Position numbers and translations under genes: made by a program. Below are positions 20,770-31,666 of a stretch of DNA of 64,000 nt, in pieces. Location of the stretch: positions 4,902,501 to 4,966,500 of the forward strand of contig NC_092617.1 of NCBI RefSeq assembly GCF_047663525.1, written 5' to 3'. Source of the DNA: Anas platyrhynchos. Lineage: Eukaryota; Chordata; Aves; Anseriformes; Anatidae. How positions within the stretch are numbered: position 1 is the first letter of the stretch; each line of letters begins with the position of its first letter. The notes under the pieces were generated by a model. That model was not told the origin of the DNA. It searched no databases and worked only from the letters and a program-made list of their open reading frames with translations.

Positions 20770-21530
20770 CTACCCACTGAGCACCCTGTCCCTGGAGATC
20801 CCCTGACTTCTCCTGGCAGCTCCAGATTCCTCTCCAGGTTGGCATTGGCTGTCAACCCTGCTGCAGGGGGTGTAGTCCCATGCAGATAAGTTTAAGATCA
20901 GCTGTCATGTCCTTAGGCAAGTTCTGCCATAACAGGAGCTCTGAGTGCTGCCCTTGGTTCCTCAGGGACCACCCTGAGACTTTCATCCTGCGTCCTTCAC
21001 TCTATGACGAACCCCCAGAATAGAGAAGAACAGGGAGCAACCCCTTGGCTGTGTTCCTGATAGCACATTTCAAAGAGGTGTCCAGACTTCTGGGTTTGCT
21101 CTCAGCAGCCCTTCTTGTTACTGTGGTGCTAGCAGGGAAGCAGCTGTGACCCAGGGCTCCACAGTGCCTGCTGCTGCCTGCAGCCACAGGGATGCCACTG
21201 TAGAGACAACAGAAAAAAAGAAGCACAATGTGGAAGCCAAAAGAGAGCAGCAGGGAAAAGGCCATGTCCTGCTGCTGGCCATGGCCATGGCTCCAGGGAA
21301 GCAGCAGCCCCGACCCGAAGGCAGCAGAGAGGCAGAGCCCAGCGGGCAGTGAGGGGCAGCCCCAAGGACAAGTGGGGCTGCTCCTGCATGTGGCAGCTGG
21401 GCTCTTGGCCCTGAGCCCCTCCTGCATGCTGGGGCTGTTCCCCCAGCTCCAGAGGGGATAGGAAGAGATGGCAGCTCAGAGCCATGAATTCCTGATGGCT
21501 TTCTTATTAGGTTTATCGACACAGGAAGCC
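20770..21530 (-). repeat. R3 block, 3' flank of OR gene 3, copy 2
   Basis: Inverted copy of the OR 3'-flank block. 21120-21480 matches 50480-50860 and, reversed, 15750-16050. 20770-21010 also matches 50147-50400 (CCACTGAGCACC, GATCCCCTGAC, GGTTCCTCAGGGACCAC). Its orientation agrees with gene 3, so it duplicated with the receptor. Confidence 0.75.
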
Positions 21531-21702
21531 ATCTTCTACAGAAAAATAATTGACTTGTAGGGGGCTAGGAATAATATTTAATCAAATGTGTAATAATAAG
21601 AGAAAATAATAATACAGACATTTAATAATAGAAGATATCATGCTATTTTCTTTCTTAGAAAAGCCTGGATTTCTAATATTATGCATAGTATTTTAGGTGA
21701 AT

Positions 21703-22632
21703 TTACTGACGATGTGTGTATTCAAGTAGAGTCCAGACGGAATCCCTTAGTTCCCGGTTCCTCATGCTGTAGATGAGGGGGTTCGCTACTGGAGGAACCA
21801 CGGTGTACAGAAGCGTGACCACCAGGTCCAGGGATGGGGAGGAGATGGAGGAGGGCTTCAGGTAGGCAAAAATGGCAGTGCTGACCATCAGGGAGACGAC
21901 GGCCAGGTGAGGGAGACACGTGGAAAAGGCTTTGTGCCGGCCCTGACAAGAAGGCATCCTCAGCACTGCCCTGAAGATCTGCACATAGGACAGAGCAATA
22001 AAACCAAAACAACCTAATGCTAACAAAATGCTAAACAGAATTGCCCAAACTTCTCTGAGATAGGAATCTGAGCAGGAGAGTTTGAGGATCTGGGGGATTT
22101 CACAGAAGAACTGGTCCACAGCATTGCCTTGGCAGAGGGGCAGGGAAAATGTGTTGGCTGTGTGCAGGACAGCATTGAGAAAGCCACTGCCCCAGGCAGC
22201 TGCTGCCATCTGGGCACAAGCTCTGCTGCCCAGGAGGCTCCCGTAGTGCAGGGGCTTGCAGATGGCAACGTAGCGGTCATAGGCCATGACGGTGAGTATA
22301 GAGTACTCTGCTGCTAGAAAGAAGAGAAAGAAAAAGACCTGAGCAGCACATCCTTGATAGGAGATGGCCCTGGTGTCCCAGAGGGCATTGGCCATGGCTT
22401 TGGGCAGAGTGGTGGAGATGCAGCCCAGGTCAAGGAGGGCGAGGTTGAGGAGGAAGAAGTACATGGGGGTGTGGAGGCGGTGGTGGCAGGCTACGGCGCT
22501 GAGGATGAGGCCGTTGCCCAGGAGGGCAGCCAGGTAGATGCCCAGGAAGAGCGTGAAGTGCAGGAGCTGCAGCTCGCGCATGTCTGTGAATGCCAGCAGC
22601 AAGAATTCAGTGATGGTGCTTCTGTTGGACAT
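21703..22632 (-). CDS. Olfactory receptor, OR14-like (gene 3)
   Basis: A 309-residue odorant GPCR in one coding exon. Visible are the NRST glycosylation site, LLGNGLI in TM1, LHTPMYFFLLN, MAYDRYVAICKPLHYGSLL, FFCEIPQILKLSCSD, SYVQIFRAVLR, RHKAFSTC and ANPLIYSM. I use the ATG at 22632. Another in-frame ATG at 22662 lies before the acceptor (AG at 22656-22655 on minus, after a TTTCTTTGTTC tract) and would be in the intron. TM3 (VFFFLFFLAAEYSIL) and TM5 (WAILFSILLALGCFGFIAL) differ most from the other genes. The upstream region is collinear with that of gene 6. Confidence 0.93.
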   Translation of the reverse strand: MSNRSTITEFLLLAFTDMRELQLLHFTLFLGIYLAALLGNGLILSAVACHHRLHTPMYFFLLNLALLDLGCISTTLPKAMANALWDTRAISYQGCAAQVFFFLFFLAAEYSILTVMAYDRYVAICKPLHYGSLLGSRACAQMAAAAWGSGFLNAVLHTANTFSLPLCQGNAVDQFFCEIPQILKLSCSDSYLREVWAILFSILLALGCFGFIALSYVQIFRAVLRMPSCQGRHKAFSTCLPHLAVVSLMVSTAIFAYLKPSSISSPSLDLVVTLLYTVVPPVANPLIYSMRNRELRDSVWTLLEYTHRQ

Positions 22633-22654
22633 CTGCTTTTCTGGGGATGTGATC

Positions 22655-24420
22655 CTGAACAAAGAAGAGGATGAGAGGAATAAAGTACAAGAAATGTATG
22701 AGAGGGAAACAAATTCAGTTTCTCATTTAAAATCATCGCCTATATTGTGTACTTTGTGGCAGACATTTGGCAGATCCCTTTCATGCATCCTGATTCATTC
22801 TGCCTGAGGCTGTCTCTTGGAACAGGGGGCTCTACTGTCGGCAATGCAGGAGTCAGTCCTGTCCTACAGCAAGAGGTGAAGAGGAACATGGGGAAATGTC
22901 AGTTTCTCTTCCCTCCTGATCTCAGAGAGTTTTTCCCCAGTGTTGCTCCCAGTTCACCAAACTGCAGAGCAGAGTTGTGGAGGCTTTTTTTAATTTAATT
23001 TAATTTTTTTTTTTTTGAGGTTTTTGTTTCCGCTGTCCCACCACTCCTGAGGAATGTTTCCAAGCCACAGATCCTGGCTATTTCTGCTGGACTCAAAGTG
23101 AATCCTTGCAGATCATTATCAGAGAAAAAGGGACTGTCACTTTAGTGCGCAGTGTTCTTTAGGGAGGACAGACAGTCTGTCCACCAAGTACGGTCTCGGA
23201 TGCCCTGTGAGAGCTGCAGGGAAGATCTACACATGTTTGACTGAAAAGAACAAAGACGCTGCTGAGAGCAGAGGAATCCAGGCTCAAAGTGCCCATCTCC
23301 AGTCCCATCACCATGTCCCTATACTCCCCTTCCCTCAAGCACACTGAGGGCTCACCCCATGGGCATGTGAAACCCCCATCCCCAGCCAGCCTGGGAACAA
23401 GACCAGCAGCAGCACGGCCAGCTGGAGAAGCCAGGAGGAATGCCAGCGTGCTGCTGCCAGGGGAGGCAAGGCCAGGGAGGGACAGACGGACACTCAGCAG
23501 ACCCTCCTGTGCTACAGCTCTGCACACAGAGGAGGCAGCTCATGCTCATTGCAAATGATCTGTGCTCACTTCAAGCCAGCAGAAACCTCCCAAAGACAGG
23601 GATATCCCCCAGCACTGGGCATCGGGGAGCTTACAGCTCGTAAAGATCAGCTAGGATAAAACCTGAGAGGACCACATTATGATGATGCTGGTGCAGTCAA
23701 TCAGATGATGTTTGGGAAGGTACTTTACAAATTTGATCACCGAGTAACTGATTTCTCAATGCAATGCTCCAGCAGTCTCAGTCTCCTGTACAATCCTGAA
23801 AATGAAACCTGCCTCCCGTCCACTGCAGCAGTCTGCAAGCACAGACTGCAGAAAAAGACTTCCCCTTCACATAAGCCAAGCCTCGATCTTCCTCCTGAAT
23901 TGCCCCTCATAATGCCATTATCTAAAGCACTGCAGAAACAGAGAGACCCACCCTGACAGATGCTATCAGATATCAGATGTGCCAGCTGTAGAAGACCCCT
24001 CTGGCAACCCCACCTGCATGGCCCTGCTGCCAGAGCCTCACGGTGTCAAGAGCCTGCAGATGTGTCCTGCCACACGCTGCCCTCTGTTGTTGCTCTCCTC
24101 AGTGCCTCCAAGCCCTCTCTCCTCTCCTCTCTGTGTGCCAGCTGCGGTCAGAGCCCCCAGCCCTGCTGCGCTGTGCAGAGGAGCTGCTCCTGGGCACAGC
24201 TGGCTCTCTGCAGCACTGTCCTCTTGCCAGGAGCTCCCCTTGGGCCCAGGAGCCCGGCCCAGCTCAGCAGCACAGCACCCGACCATGGCATCACTTGCTC
24301 TGTGCCCTTGGGCTCCCTCAAGGTGTCCCCAAGACCTCAGGGCTGACAGCTCCCGAAGGCAGCAGGGTCTCTGCTGGGGTGTGCTCACTGAGGCAGACTG
24401 AACTGATCATTTAGTGCTCC
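22655..24420 (-). repeat. 5' flank of OR gene 3, with putative 5'-UTR exon
   Basis: Collinear with the 5' flank of gene 6 (53509-55640), and its distal part with that of gene 5. Shared landmarks are the GGGAGGCAAGGCCAGGGAGG phrase (23460; 54680), the GGGTGGGTCTCTCTGTTTC phrase on minus, and the conserved exon-like block near 24042-24400. On minus that block ends at CTTGACACC with donor GTGAGG at 24041-24036. Transcription from this block into the coding exon would remove a ~1.4-kb intron. A poly-T run lies at 23004-23016. No TATA box is convincing. Confidence 0.5.
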
Positions 24421-24849
24421 TCTCTGAACACAAGATTTTTAGAAGTGTGATTTGCACTGTTGGACTGTGGTTGTCAAACATGATGTGCTTAACCTGCCAG
24501 GCAGCTGTTAGCTCACACCAACCCCCACAAATTCTTATAGGTTGAGGTGAGCGCAGTTTAAAGGACTGAAATGGTAGAGAAAGAATTATAGTAGCAATTA
24601 TTGTTATTACTATTATTGTTATGTACAAAGCAAGCTATGCACAGTGCAATTGCTCATTACTGACTAATCTCCAGCCTGTCCCCATCTGGTAGAACATTGC
24701 GTTAACCATCTGCACCTGCTCTTCTTTGACCTTCAACAAGTCCACAAATGGAAGGGTCCTCCCAGGGACTGGGAAAGGTAGACAGCTCTTTAACATCCTC
24801 TCTCTTGAAGGCAGCTATCCCGAAACTCCAGCTGTACCCTTTTGGATCT
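24421..24849. other. No gene recognised
   Basis: The interval between the gene 3 upstream block and a reversed ERV copy. It includes a short AT-rich tract near 24590-24625 (TTATTGTTATTACTATTATT). Confidence 0.4.
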
Positions 24850-25985
24850 TGGAAGTACCCTCTCGTGGGGAAGTTTATGTCAAGGTTTCATAGATAAACA
24901 TTCTTCTCCCTCCTTTCTTTTCTGGGCAGTAGTTCTCTTCCATTCTCAGGAGCCTGATTTTCACACCCTCTGTTTTCTCCTGCATATAGAGGGAACGGAT
25001 CCTGGCACAGGTTGGTGCTCTGGCCTAGCAAGAGCAGAACCAGGGGTCTGGTCTAGTCTGGGGCCTGTCACAGTGGATGGAGTGGCTGCGGGACATGTCA
25101 GAGGTGTTGGAGTAGCTGCAGAGCCTGTCCCAGGGCTTGGAGTGGCACTGACTGAGGCTCCCTTTGGAATTCCCTTTGGAATTGCCAAGGTGATAACCCC
25201 TCCTTTTCAAGCACTTCTGCAGTTTTTAAGGATTCTGCACGTGCTCAGAGGGGAAGTTCCAAAGCACCAGAGGTGCCCACTGCTCTAGGTTCCTGCCCAG
25301 ATCCTCCCATGCTCCCTGCCACTCCTCACTCTCCAGCCTTGGGACAGGTCTCTGGAGGGCATTCTTCAAGAGTTGTTTATCCTTAAACACAAGTTGAACC
25401 ACATTCAGGAGACATCACAGTAGGACTATCCCATGGATATCCAAAGCTTTGTAGAGGTAGTGTAATTAGCCTGGAGGAGAAGGGGGAGGTGAAGGAGAAA
25501 GAGAGAGCGAAGAAGTGGAGAAGTGTCCCTCCTTTTTCTCCCCCTAGATTGGCTCCTTAAAGCAAAAAGGCCAAGAGTGTAATTCTTAATACTTTCTGAG
25601 TGATGGTTCCTGAGGAATGGACGTGATGGCAATGCTCAGTACAAAGAACAGATTTGTCACATGGCCAGTAATTTTATAGACTCATAAGCCAGTGCTACAC
25701 AACATAGAAAAATAACTTTAAAACAGCCCCAGAAATGAGAAACAGCACAACAGGAACATATGCAGCAAGTAATGTGCTATACAACACATTTCTGAAAACA
25801 AGCCCAACAGACTTGAGATCCAAAATGTCGACCTTGTGATCAGCAACTATTAAACTGGTCTAATGCTTATAACAATTTAACTTTAGCACTCTGTGGTAAG
25901 ATCTGTCATTATCTCAACCCTTCGTGCCCCACACTGGGCACCAAAAAGACTTGTGGTTTAACGCGGCAGTTCGAGTACATCGAAT
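24850..25985 (-). mobile_element. Non-autonomous ERV internal region, Lys-type primer site (copy 2)
   Basis: Reversed copy of the element at 9081-10290. On minus it begins after the LTR end-like TTAAACCACAAG with the primer site at 25943-25926, TGGTGCCCAGTGTGGGGC, the best preserved of the three. The shared leader follows, then a decayed gag-like segment and the ~30-bp Pro/Ala/Thr repeat (25000-25170; ATPSPGTGSAATPTP). No pol or env. It stops at ~24850 without a recognisable LTR. Confidence 0.7.
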
Positions 25986-26430
25986 TATTTGAAGAGGTCC
26001 AGAGAAGAGCCACAAAGGTGATCAAGGGGCTGGAGCACTTCTGCTATGAAGGCACGCTGAGAGAACTGGCACTACTCAGCAGCGGAGAAACCTTAGAGCA
26101 ACCTTCCAGTGCTTAGAGAGGACTTACAGGAAAGCTGGGGAGACAGTCTTTGTCTGGGAGTGGAGTGATAGGACAAGGAGTAATGACTTCAAACTAGAAG
26201 AGGGCAGGTTTAAATTAGGTATATGGAAGAAATTCTTTCCTCTGAGCATGGTGAGGCACTGGAACAGGTTTCCTGGAAAAGCTGTGAATGTCCCATCCCT
26301 GGAAGTGTTCAAGGAGAGGTTGAAATGAGTTTTGAGCAAGCAGGTCTAGCAGGAGGATGGTTGGAATAAGAGGATCTTTAAGATCCCTTCCAACCCAAAC
26401 CATTCTATGATCCCATGTTTCTATGATTAT
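25986..26430 (+). mobile_element. CR1 LINE fragment with 3' tail
   Basis: Begins in the ORF2 C-terminus (VQRRATKVIKGLEHF-like, frameshifted). It continues through the ARHWNRFPGKAVNVPSLEVFKE-type end region and the 3'-UTR (GGATCTTTAAGATCCCTTCC), and stops at TTCTATGATCCCATGTTTCTATGATT. Several small deletions break the frame. Confidence 0.85.
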
Positions 26431-26439
26431 CTGTGACAC

Positions 26440-27500
26440 TGCTACCATTGTCCTTGTGAAGCCCGTAAAGGCTCTCCTCAGAGATTTTAACCAAGATTTT
26501 TGGTTAGCCCAGCTGGCATCCTGTTACAAGTGGTGTCCCCCAGGGCAACCTATCTTGTTTCATGTCTTTATTGATGACCTAGATGAGGGGATTGAGTGTA
26601 CCCTCAGTAAATCTGCAGATGACACCCAGTTGGGAGGTAGTGACAATACACATGAGGGAAGGGTGGCCTTTCGGAGGGATCTGGATAGGCTGGATTGCTG
26701 GGTTGAGGTGAATGGGATGAGGTTCAACAAGGCCAAGTGCAGCGTCCTGCACTTTGGCCACAATAACTCCATGCAATGCTATAGGATTAGGGCAGAGTGG
26801 CTAGAAGACTGTGAAGAGGAAAAGGACCTGGGAGTGTTGATGGATGCTCGGCTGAACATGACCCAGCCGTGTTCCCAGGTGGCCAAGAAGGCCAAGGGCA
26901 TCCTGGCCTGTATTAGAAATAGTGCAGCCAGCAGGAGCAGGGAGGTGATCGTCCTTCTGTACTCGGCTCTGGTGAGGCCACACCTCGAGCACTGTGTTCA
27001 GTTTTGGGCCCCTCATTACAAGAAGGACATGGAGGCCCTGGAACATGTCCAGAGAAGGGTAACCAAACTGTTGAGGGTTCTGGAGCACAGGTCTTATGAG
27101 AAGTGGCTGAGGGAACTGAGATTATTTACTCTGGCGAAGAGGAGGCTCAGGGGAGACCTCATTGCACTCTACAACTTCCTGAAGAGAGGTTGTGATGAGG
27201 TGGCGGTCAGCCTCTTCTCTCAGATAACTAATGATAGGACTCGAGGAAATGGCCACAAGTCGTGCCTGGTGATGTTTAGATTAGATATTACAAAAAAAAT
27301 TTCTCTCAAAGAGTAGTCGGGAACTGGAATGGTCTGCTCAGGGAGGTGGTGGAGTCACTGACCCTCAGTGTTCAAGAACCACCAGGACAAGGTGCTAGGA
27401 GATATGGCTTAGTAGCTTAGTGGGTAGTATTAGTGATAGGAAGGTTGGAATAAATGGTCTTGTAGGTCCTTTCCAAATTTGTGTTTCTATGATTTCTATG
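26440..27500 (+). mobile_element. CR1 LINE, 5'-truncated ORF2 remnant and 3' tail
   Basis: The open frame 26423-27316 covers part of the reverse transcriptase: [24 protein letters not shown] (catalytic box S-ADD instead of F-ADD), [40 protein letters not shown] and [14 protein letters not shown]. The region before ADD is rearranged (CPPGQP instead of GVPQG). The tail TTTCTATGATTTCTATG ends it. A further C-terminal scrap lies at ~27505-27600. Confidence 0.9.
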
Positions 27501-27599
27501 ACTCTATCATTGGACAAGGAGAATGGTTTTAAACTGGGTAGATTTAGATTTGATAGTCAGATGAAATTCTTGACTTGGAGGTGAGGCACTGGAACTGGT

Positions 27600-28264
27600 G
27601 CTGTGGGTCCAGAGGTCACCCAGAGGGAGTTTGGATCAGCCCATGCCCTTGTGTTTGAAGGAACAGCTGGTGAGAGTGGAGAGGCAGCAGTGAAATCATG
27701 GGAACAGCAGAGTGAGAGCAAGGTGGGGAAGAAATGTGTCTGTCTGTAGCCTTCAGGGAAGTGTGGGAAAGCGCAGGAAAGCGTGCAGAGGAGAAGACAG
27801 AGGGCTCTGACAAGAATGGAAGGCTGCAGCAAAATTGACATCATTGTCCCCTTGGCCATGGGTTGTGAGGAGACGTGTTTTACTCATGATATTGGGACCA
27901 TGAATTTTCCTTTCAACCCTGTGCAAACACCTGGAGGTGTCATACCAATGTCCTTCAAATGATATTATGGGCATTGCCCCCTATCCCACAGACCCCGGGA
28001 AGAGTGAGACATGGAGGTGCTGGAGTTGCAGGATCTCCCCTCCAGTGGCTGGGGTCAGGCCTTCACCTTCTGATTCACCAAAACAAACCAAGAGTTCTCA
28101 GCACAGTGCCTTTGCCTGTCTGTAGTTATGCCTTCCAATTATCTGCCCAACAATTCCCATGCGAGGCTTTCATAGTAACAGACTAGAATAGCCAACACAG
28201 TCTGGAATATAGAGTCTAGAGCAGTCTAATACCACAGAATAGAGTAGCCAACAGAGGAGAGACA
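27600..28264 (-). repeat. R2 duplicated block, copy 3 (inverted)
   Basis: Carries R2 phrases mainly in inverse order: CAGCTGTTCC-type end near 27660, CTCCAGTGGCTGGGGTCAGGCC near 28040, TGTAGTTATGCCTTCCAATT near 28125. It is more diverged than the other copies. It joins a forward R1 block. Confidence 0.45.
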
Positions 28265-29400
28265 TGTACTCTGATATAATGACAACCATCAGAAAGCTGA
28301 TCCCAGCTAGATGACTGATATGGGGAGGTCAGGAGTAGCCTGTCCAGGAGAGATGTCAGATTGGGGTACGGGAAGAAGAAGTGAAGAGGAGCTCAGAAGC
28401 TTACCTTTGTAGAGGTAAGAGGGTTCATGTAATGTTGATGCTGCTGTAAAACTGATTTCAAGCAGTTGTGTAGGGCCTGTAAACTATTTTATAAAGAATC
28501 CCTCAACTTAAACGTTAGTCCAACATCCTGACAGGAATCCACTATTGCAAAGCAGAACTCAAAATATCACCCGAAGAAAAACTCAGCGCAGAGCCCCTTT
28601 TTCTTACATTTCCTCTCTTGCTCAGCCTAATTCCTGCCCTTAACACTAACATTAAATGCTCTATTTATCCATAGACTTCTTCACAAACCTAAAAAAACCC
28701 TAAGCCATAATGCTTGCCCATACCCTAACCAGAGACCTGACACCACAAACAGAACACCAAACCTTCCAACTAAAAAATTGTTTACTCTCTAAACCAGAAA
28801 GGTAAGTCCCAGTCTGTAGGGGACAACAGAGAGGTCAGCTCTACCTCAGGATCTCTTGCCCCAGCAGCAGGAATATGACTGTGGCAGTGACTGTGAGGTC
28901 ACTTCTGTCTCTGCACTTGATTGGGCAGCAGCAGGAACGTGTCACAGAAAGGGACTGTGAGGTCAATTCAGTCTGGAGGTGGCAGGTCACCCTTGACGTA
29001 GATCTGGGATCTGGACTTTTAGGTTGACATCTGGCAGTGGCCCTGCTAGGCCAGCAGAAGGCACCTGCTTGGCATGCTGACTGGGGGATCCCCTCTGCCT
29101 CCACACCCAGGAGGACCCAGGCACAAAGAAGGCCCCAACATGGGTTGTCCTGTCCCTTCTGCTTGAGTCCATGACTAGGCAGCAGGAGGCACAAGGCTTG
29201 GCTGTGTCTCCACAAGAAGCTGCAAGGCCAGCAGCAGGGCCCTGGCTTGGAAGGTTCTGCTAAGGTGACTTGCGTCTGGTTGGCTGAGAGGCCGCAAGGA
29301 GCCTGCTGGGTTGGGATGCCTACTTCAGGAGGGGTTTCCACCCTGATGGAGCTTCCTTTGGTAGTAGGAAAGAGCAGGAAAAAAAAAAAAATCTGCCACA
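28265..29400 (+). repeat. R1 duplicated block, copy 4
   Basis: Starts with the segment AGAAAGCTGATCCCAG...ATATGGGGAGGTCAG that also opens the unit at 57986. It continues through the TAATG/CCTAACC-rich part and the full core to GGTTTCCACCCTGATGGAGC. It shows that a complete R1 unit is at least 1.1 kb. Confidence 0.75.
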
Positions 29401-30170
29401 AAGTGCACCATGGATGGTTGGCACTGGCTACAAGGAAGAAGAAATATCCAGGGGAACAACTGGTCTTGCTGCTAGAGTCTGAAGCAAAGAAGGCATTAAG
29501 TGCCTCATTATTTACCTTATATCGAGATCTTCAACAGATTTCCCGCATATCTAATAAAGGATGATGGTTCCCCTTAATCCTCCTTTATTTATAGTATTTT
29601 TATAAAGAGTTTTTCATTGTCTTTGAGAGTCACAGACAGATTGAGCTCCAGCTTGGCTTTGGCCCTTCTAATTTTGACCTGCACAGCCCCATAACATTCA
29701 GGACTCAGCTCCAGACAAACTGACTGCATGCATGAGAAGGAAGCACAGAAGAGGTGGAACCTGGCAGCTTTCCATTCTCTTCTGTGACTCTGTTCTGCAA
29801 TTCCATTCAACTGGTTATTCCTGTATTACCCAAACTTTCCTGCAAGTCCTGATGATGCTGTCTTCTCAGAGATAGCACAATCACACACAAAGTTTGAATT
29901 GTCTGCCTGTAGACATGAAGAGCTGACAGAATGGAGCATCATTGTGGGGCAACCTTGAGAAACTGCAGGATTTTGCCTACAGAAACCTCTTGGCATTTAC
30001 AAGGAGAAGAGCCCAGTCCTGAAACAGAGGAAGAGGAACCCCACACGTGAGGGCACACTGGGACCCTGCTGAGTGAGCAGTGCCCAGGAAGGCCTAGGTA
30101 CCACGAGGGATGCCATATGAGCAGTGGTGCCTGCTCAGCAAGAGCTAGGCCAGCTTCCTACAGAGCTCCC
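29401..30170. repeat. R1 distal block with embedded reverse CR1 piece, copy 2
   Basis: Matches 12131-12960. The minus strand encodes VQVKIRRAKAKLELNLSVTLKDNEK at ~29610-29690, the same CR1 remnant as in the other two copies, so the LINE insertion predates the duplication. It continues with the shared GCACACTGGGACCCTGCTGAG phrase. Confidence 0.65.
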
Positions 30171-30519
30171 TTAAGAGGAGTATGGCCACCAAGAACATCC
30201 TAGTTATCAGACGCAGCTCAGATCTGGGGTAAGACTATATAGAAGTGGGTCTGCAGCCAGCAGGAAAAGAGGTGCAGGTCTAGGAGTCCCTAGGACAGCC
30301 TGGTGTGGAGAGGTTCAAGGGCTCTACCAAGGCTGAAAGTCCCAACAGGACCCAGGTCTTTGTGTCCATGGCTATGACTGCTGTCTTTGCCACTGAGGCC
30401 TATGATGAGACAGCTGATCGTTAAAGCACCAGGGTCTCATTGCCCCCTCGCCCCCACCCATGAACCAGGCAGGAGTCGTACCATTCTCCTGCACTTGGCC
30501 ATTCTCCTGCACTTGGCCA
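30171..30519. other. Shared upstream sequence of OR gene 4, nothing coding recognised
   Basis: Matches parts of 59840-60130 (AAAGTCCCAACAGGACC, GTGTCCATGGCTATG, CCCATGAACCAGGCAGG), in the same order relative to the receptor. Confidence 0.45.
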
Positions 30520-30721
30520 TGCACAGCTCGTGGCAAGAGGGCCCTGGTGCAGAGAGCCAGCTGTGCCCAGGAGCAGCTCCTCTGCGCAGCGCAGCAGGGC
30601 TGGGGGCTCTGACCGCAGCTGGCACACAGAGAGAAGAGAAGGAGAAAGGGCTTGGAGGCAGTTGGCAGTGGGAGGATGCTGAGAGCTGCCTGCAGGAGAA
30701 ACCTGCACAGCCCTGTACAAG
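30520..30721 (+). other. Putative 5'-UTR exon region of OR gene 4
   Basis: The same block as at 13370-13611, ending CTGCACAGCCCTGTACAAG before donor GTAAGG at 30722. A second short exon is likely at 31171-31213, between the acceptor ACTCTTGCAG and donor GTGAGG. The coding exon begins after CTTCTCTACAG at 31643. Its start is not defined. Confidence 0.5.
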
Positions 30722-31666
30722 GTAAGGGTCTGGCTTCAGGGCCATGCAGCTGCAGGTACTTGAGGGGTCTCCTCTTGTTAGGTCTTGTTTCTGAGAGGGC
30801 AGTGGGCAATGCAGTAGGCTTTTAGAATCCTGCTGGGTTGCAGTGCGAGGTGAGAAAGTCTGGCAGAAGCCCCTTGGAGTGTCATAACCCAGCTGCCCTT
30901 TTTAGCCAAGAGTTGGGTGTCTAAGTCTCCTCCGGACACTGCAGGGGATGCAGATTGTGTATTGGGACACCCCAGATTTCGAATATCCAGCTCTGTCCGT
31001 GGGGCATTGTCCTGGGCTGCAGGCTTCTCTCCTGCAGGATGCAGCTCTCTCGTGGCTTCCTTGTGTTATCCAGGTACCTCAAGGAGAAGACACCTCTGTA
31101 CTAAAACCATGTCTGTGCTGCTGGATGGCTGTCTGTGGGCAGCTGGAATGAGGCCTCTGCACTCTTGCAGAAGAGGGAAAAGCTGAGATCCTGCTCATGC
31201 ACCTGCAGATAAGGTGAGGATTTTGTCCATCTGCACTGGGGTTGGGGCTTCTTTGCTTTAAGCTGTCTCCACTTCTTTGGAAACACAAGAGTGTGATTGT
31301 TCTACTAAGAATAATAAAATCTGACTTGCTCTACAGTGTGGTTGGAAGTGTTTTTTGCAACAATCCTGCAAAGTTATGGATCTCGTAAGTGGACTAAACT
31401 TGAGTTTCCCCCTTGTTCCTGCTTTCTCACTGCTACACAGAAAGAAGGACACCTCTAAAGTCCCCAGCAATCCATGTTTGCAGTGCCAGTCTCACCCAGC
31501 ATCAGCTGGGACTCAAGCGATAGAGCTGCAGAAAGCTCCTTTTGCAAAAAGAGTGTCTACAGATGAGAGTGCTCTAAGGCTTGCAGTAGGTTTTCCTCAG
31601 AGAATTGTCTTCTAAACTTTTTCTGCCTTCTCCTTCTCTACAGAAAACAGTGTTCAATGTCAGAAA

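Noticed and set aside
25135-25200. Telomere-like or tRNA-like short motifs in several inter-OR stretches
   Set aside because: CCTAA-rich phrases are not in uninterrupted tandem arrays. I found no cloverleaf with matching arms or internal promoter boxes.
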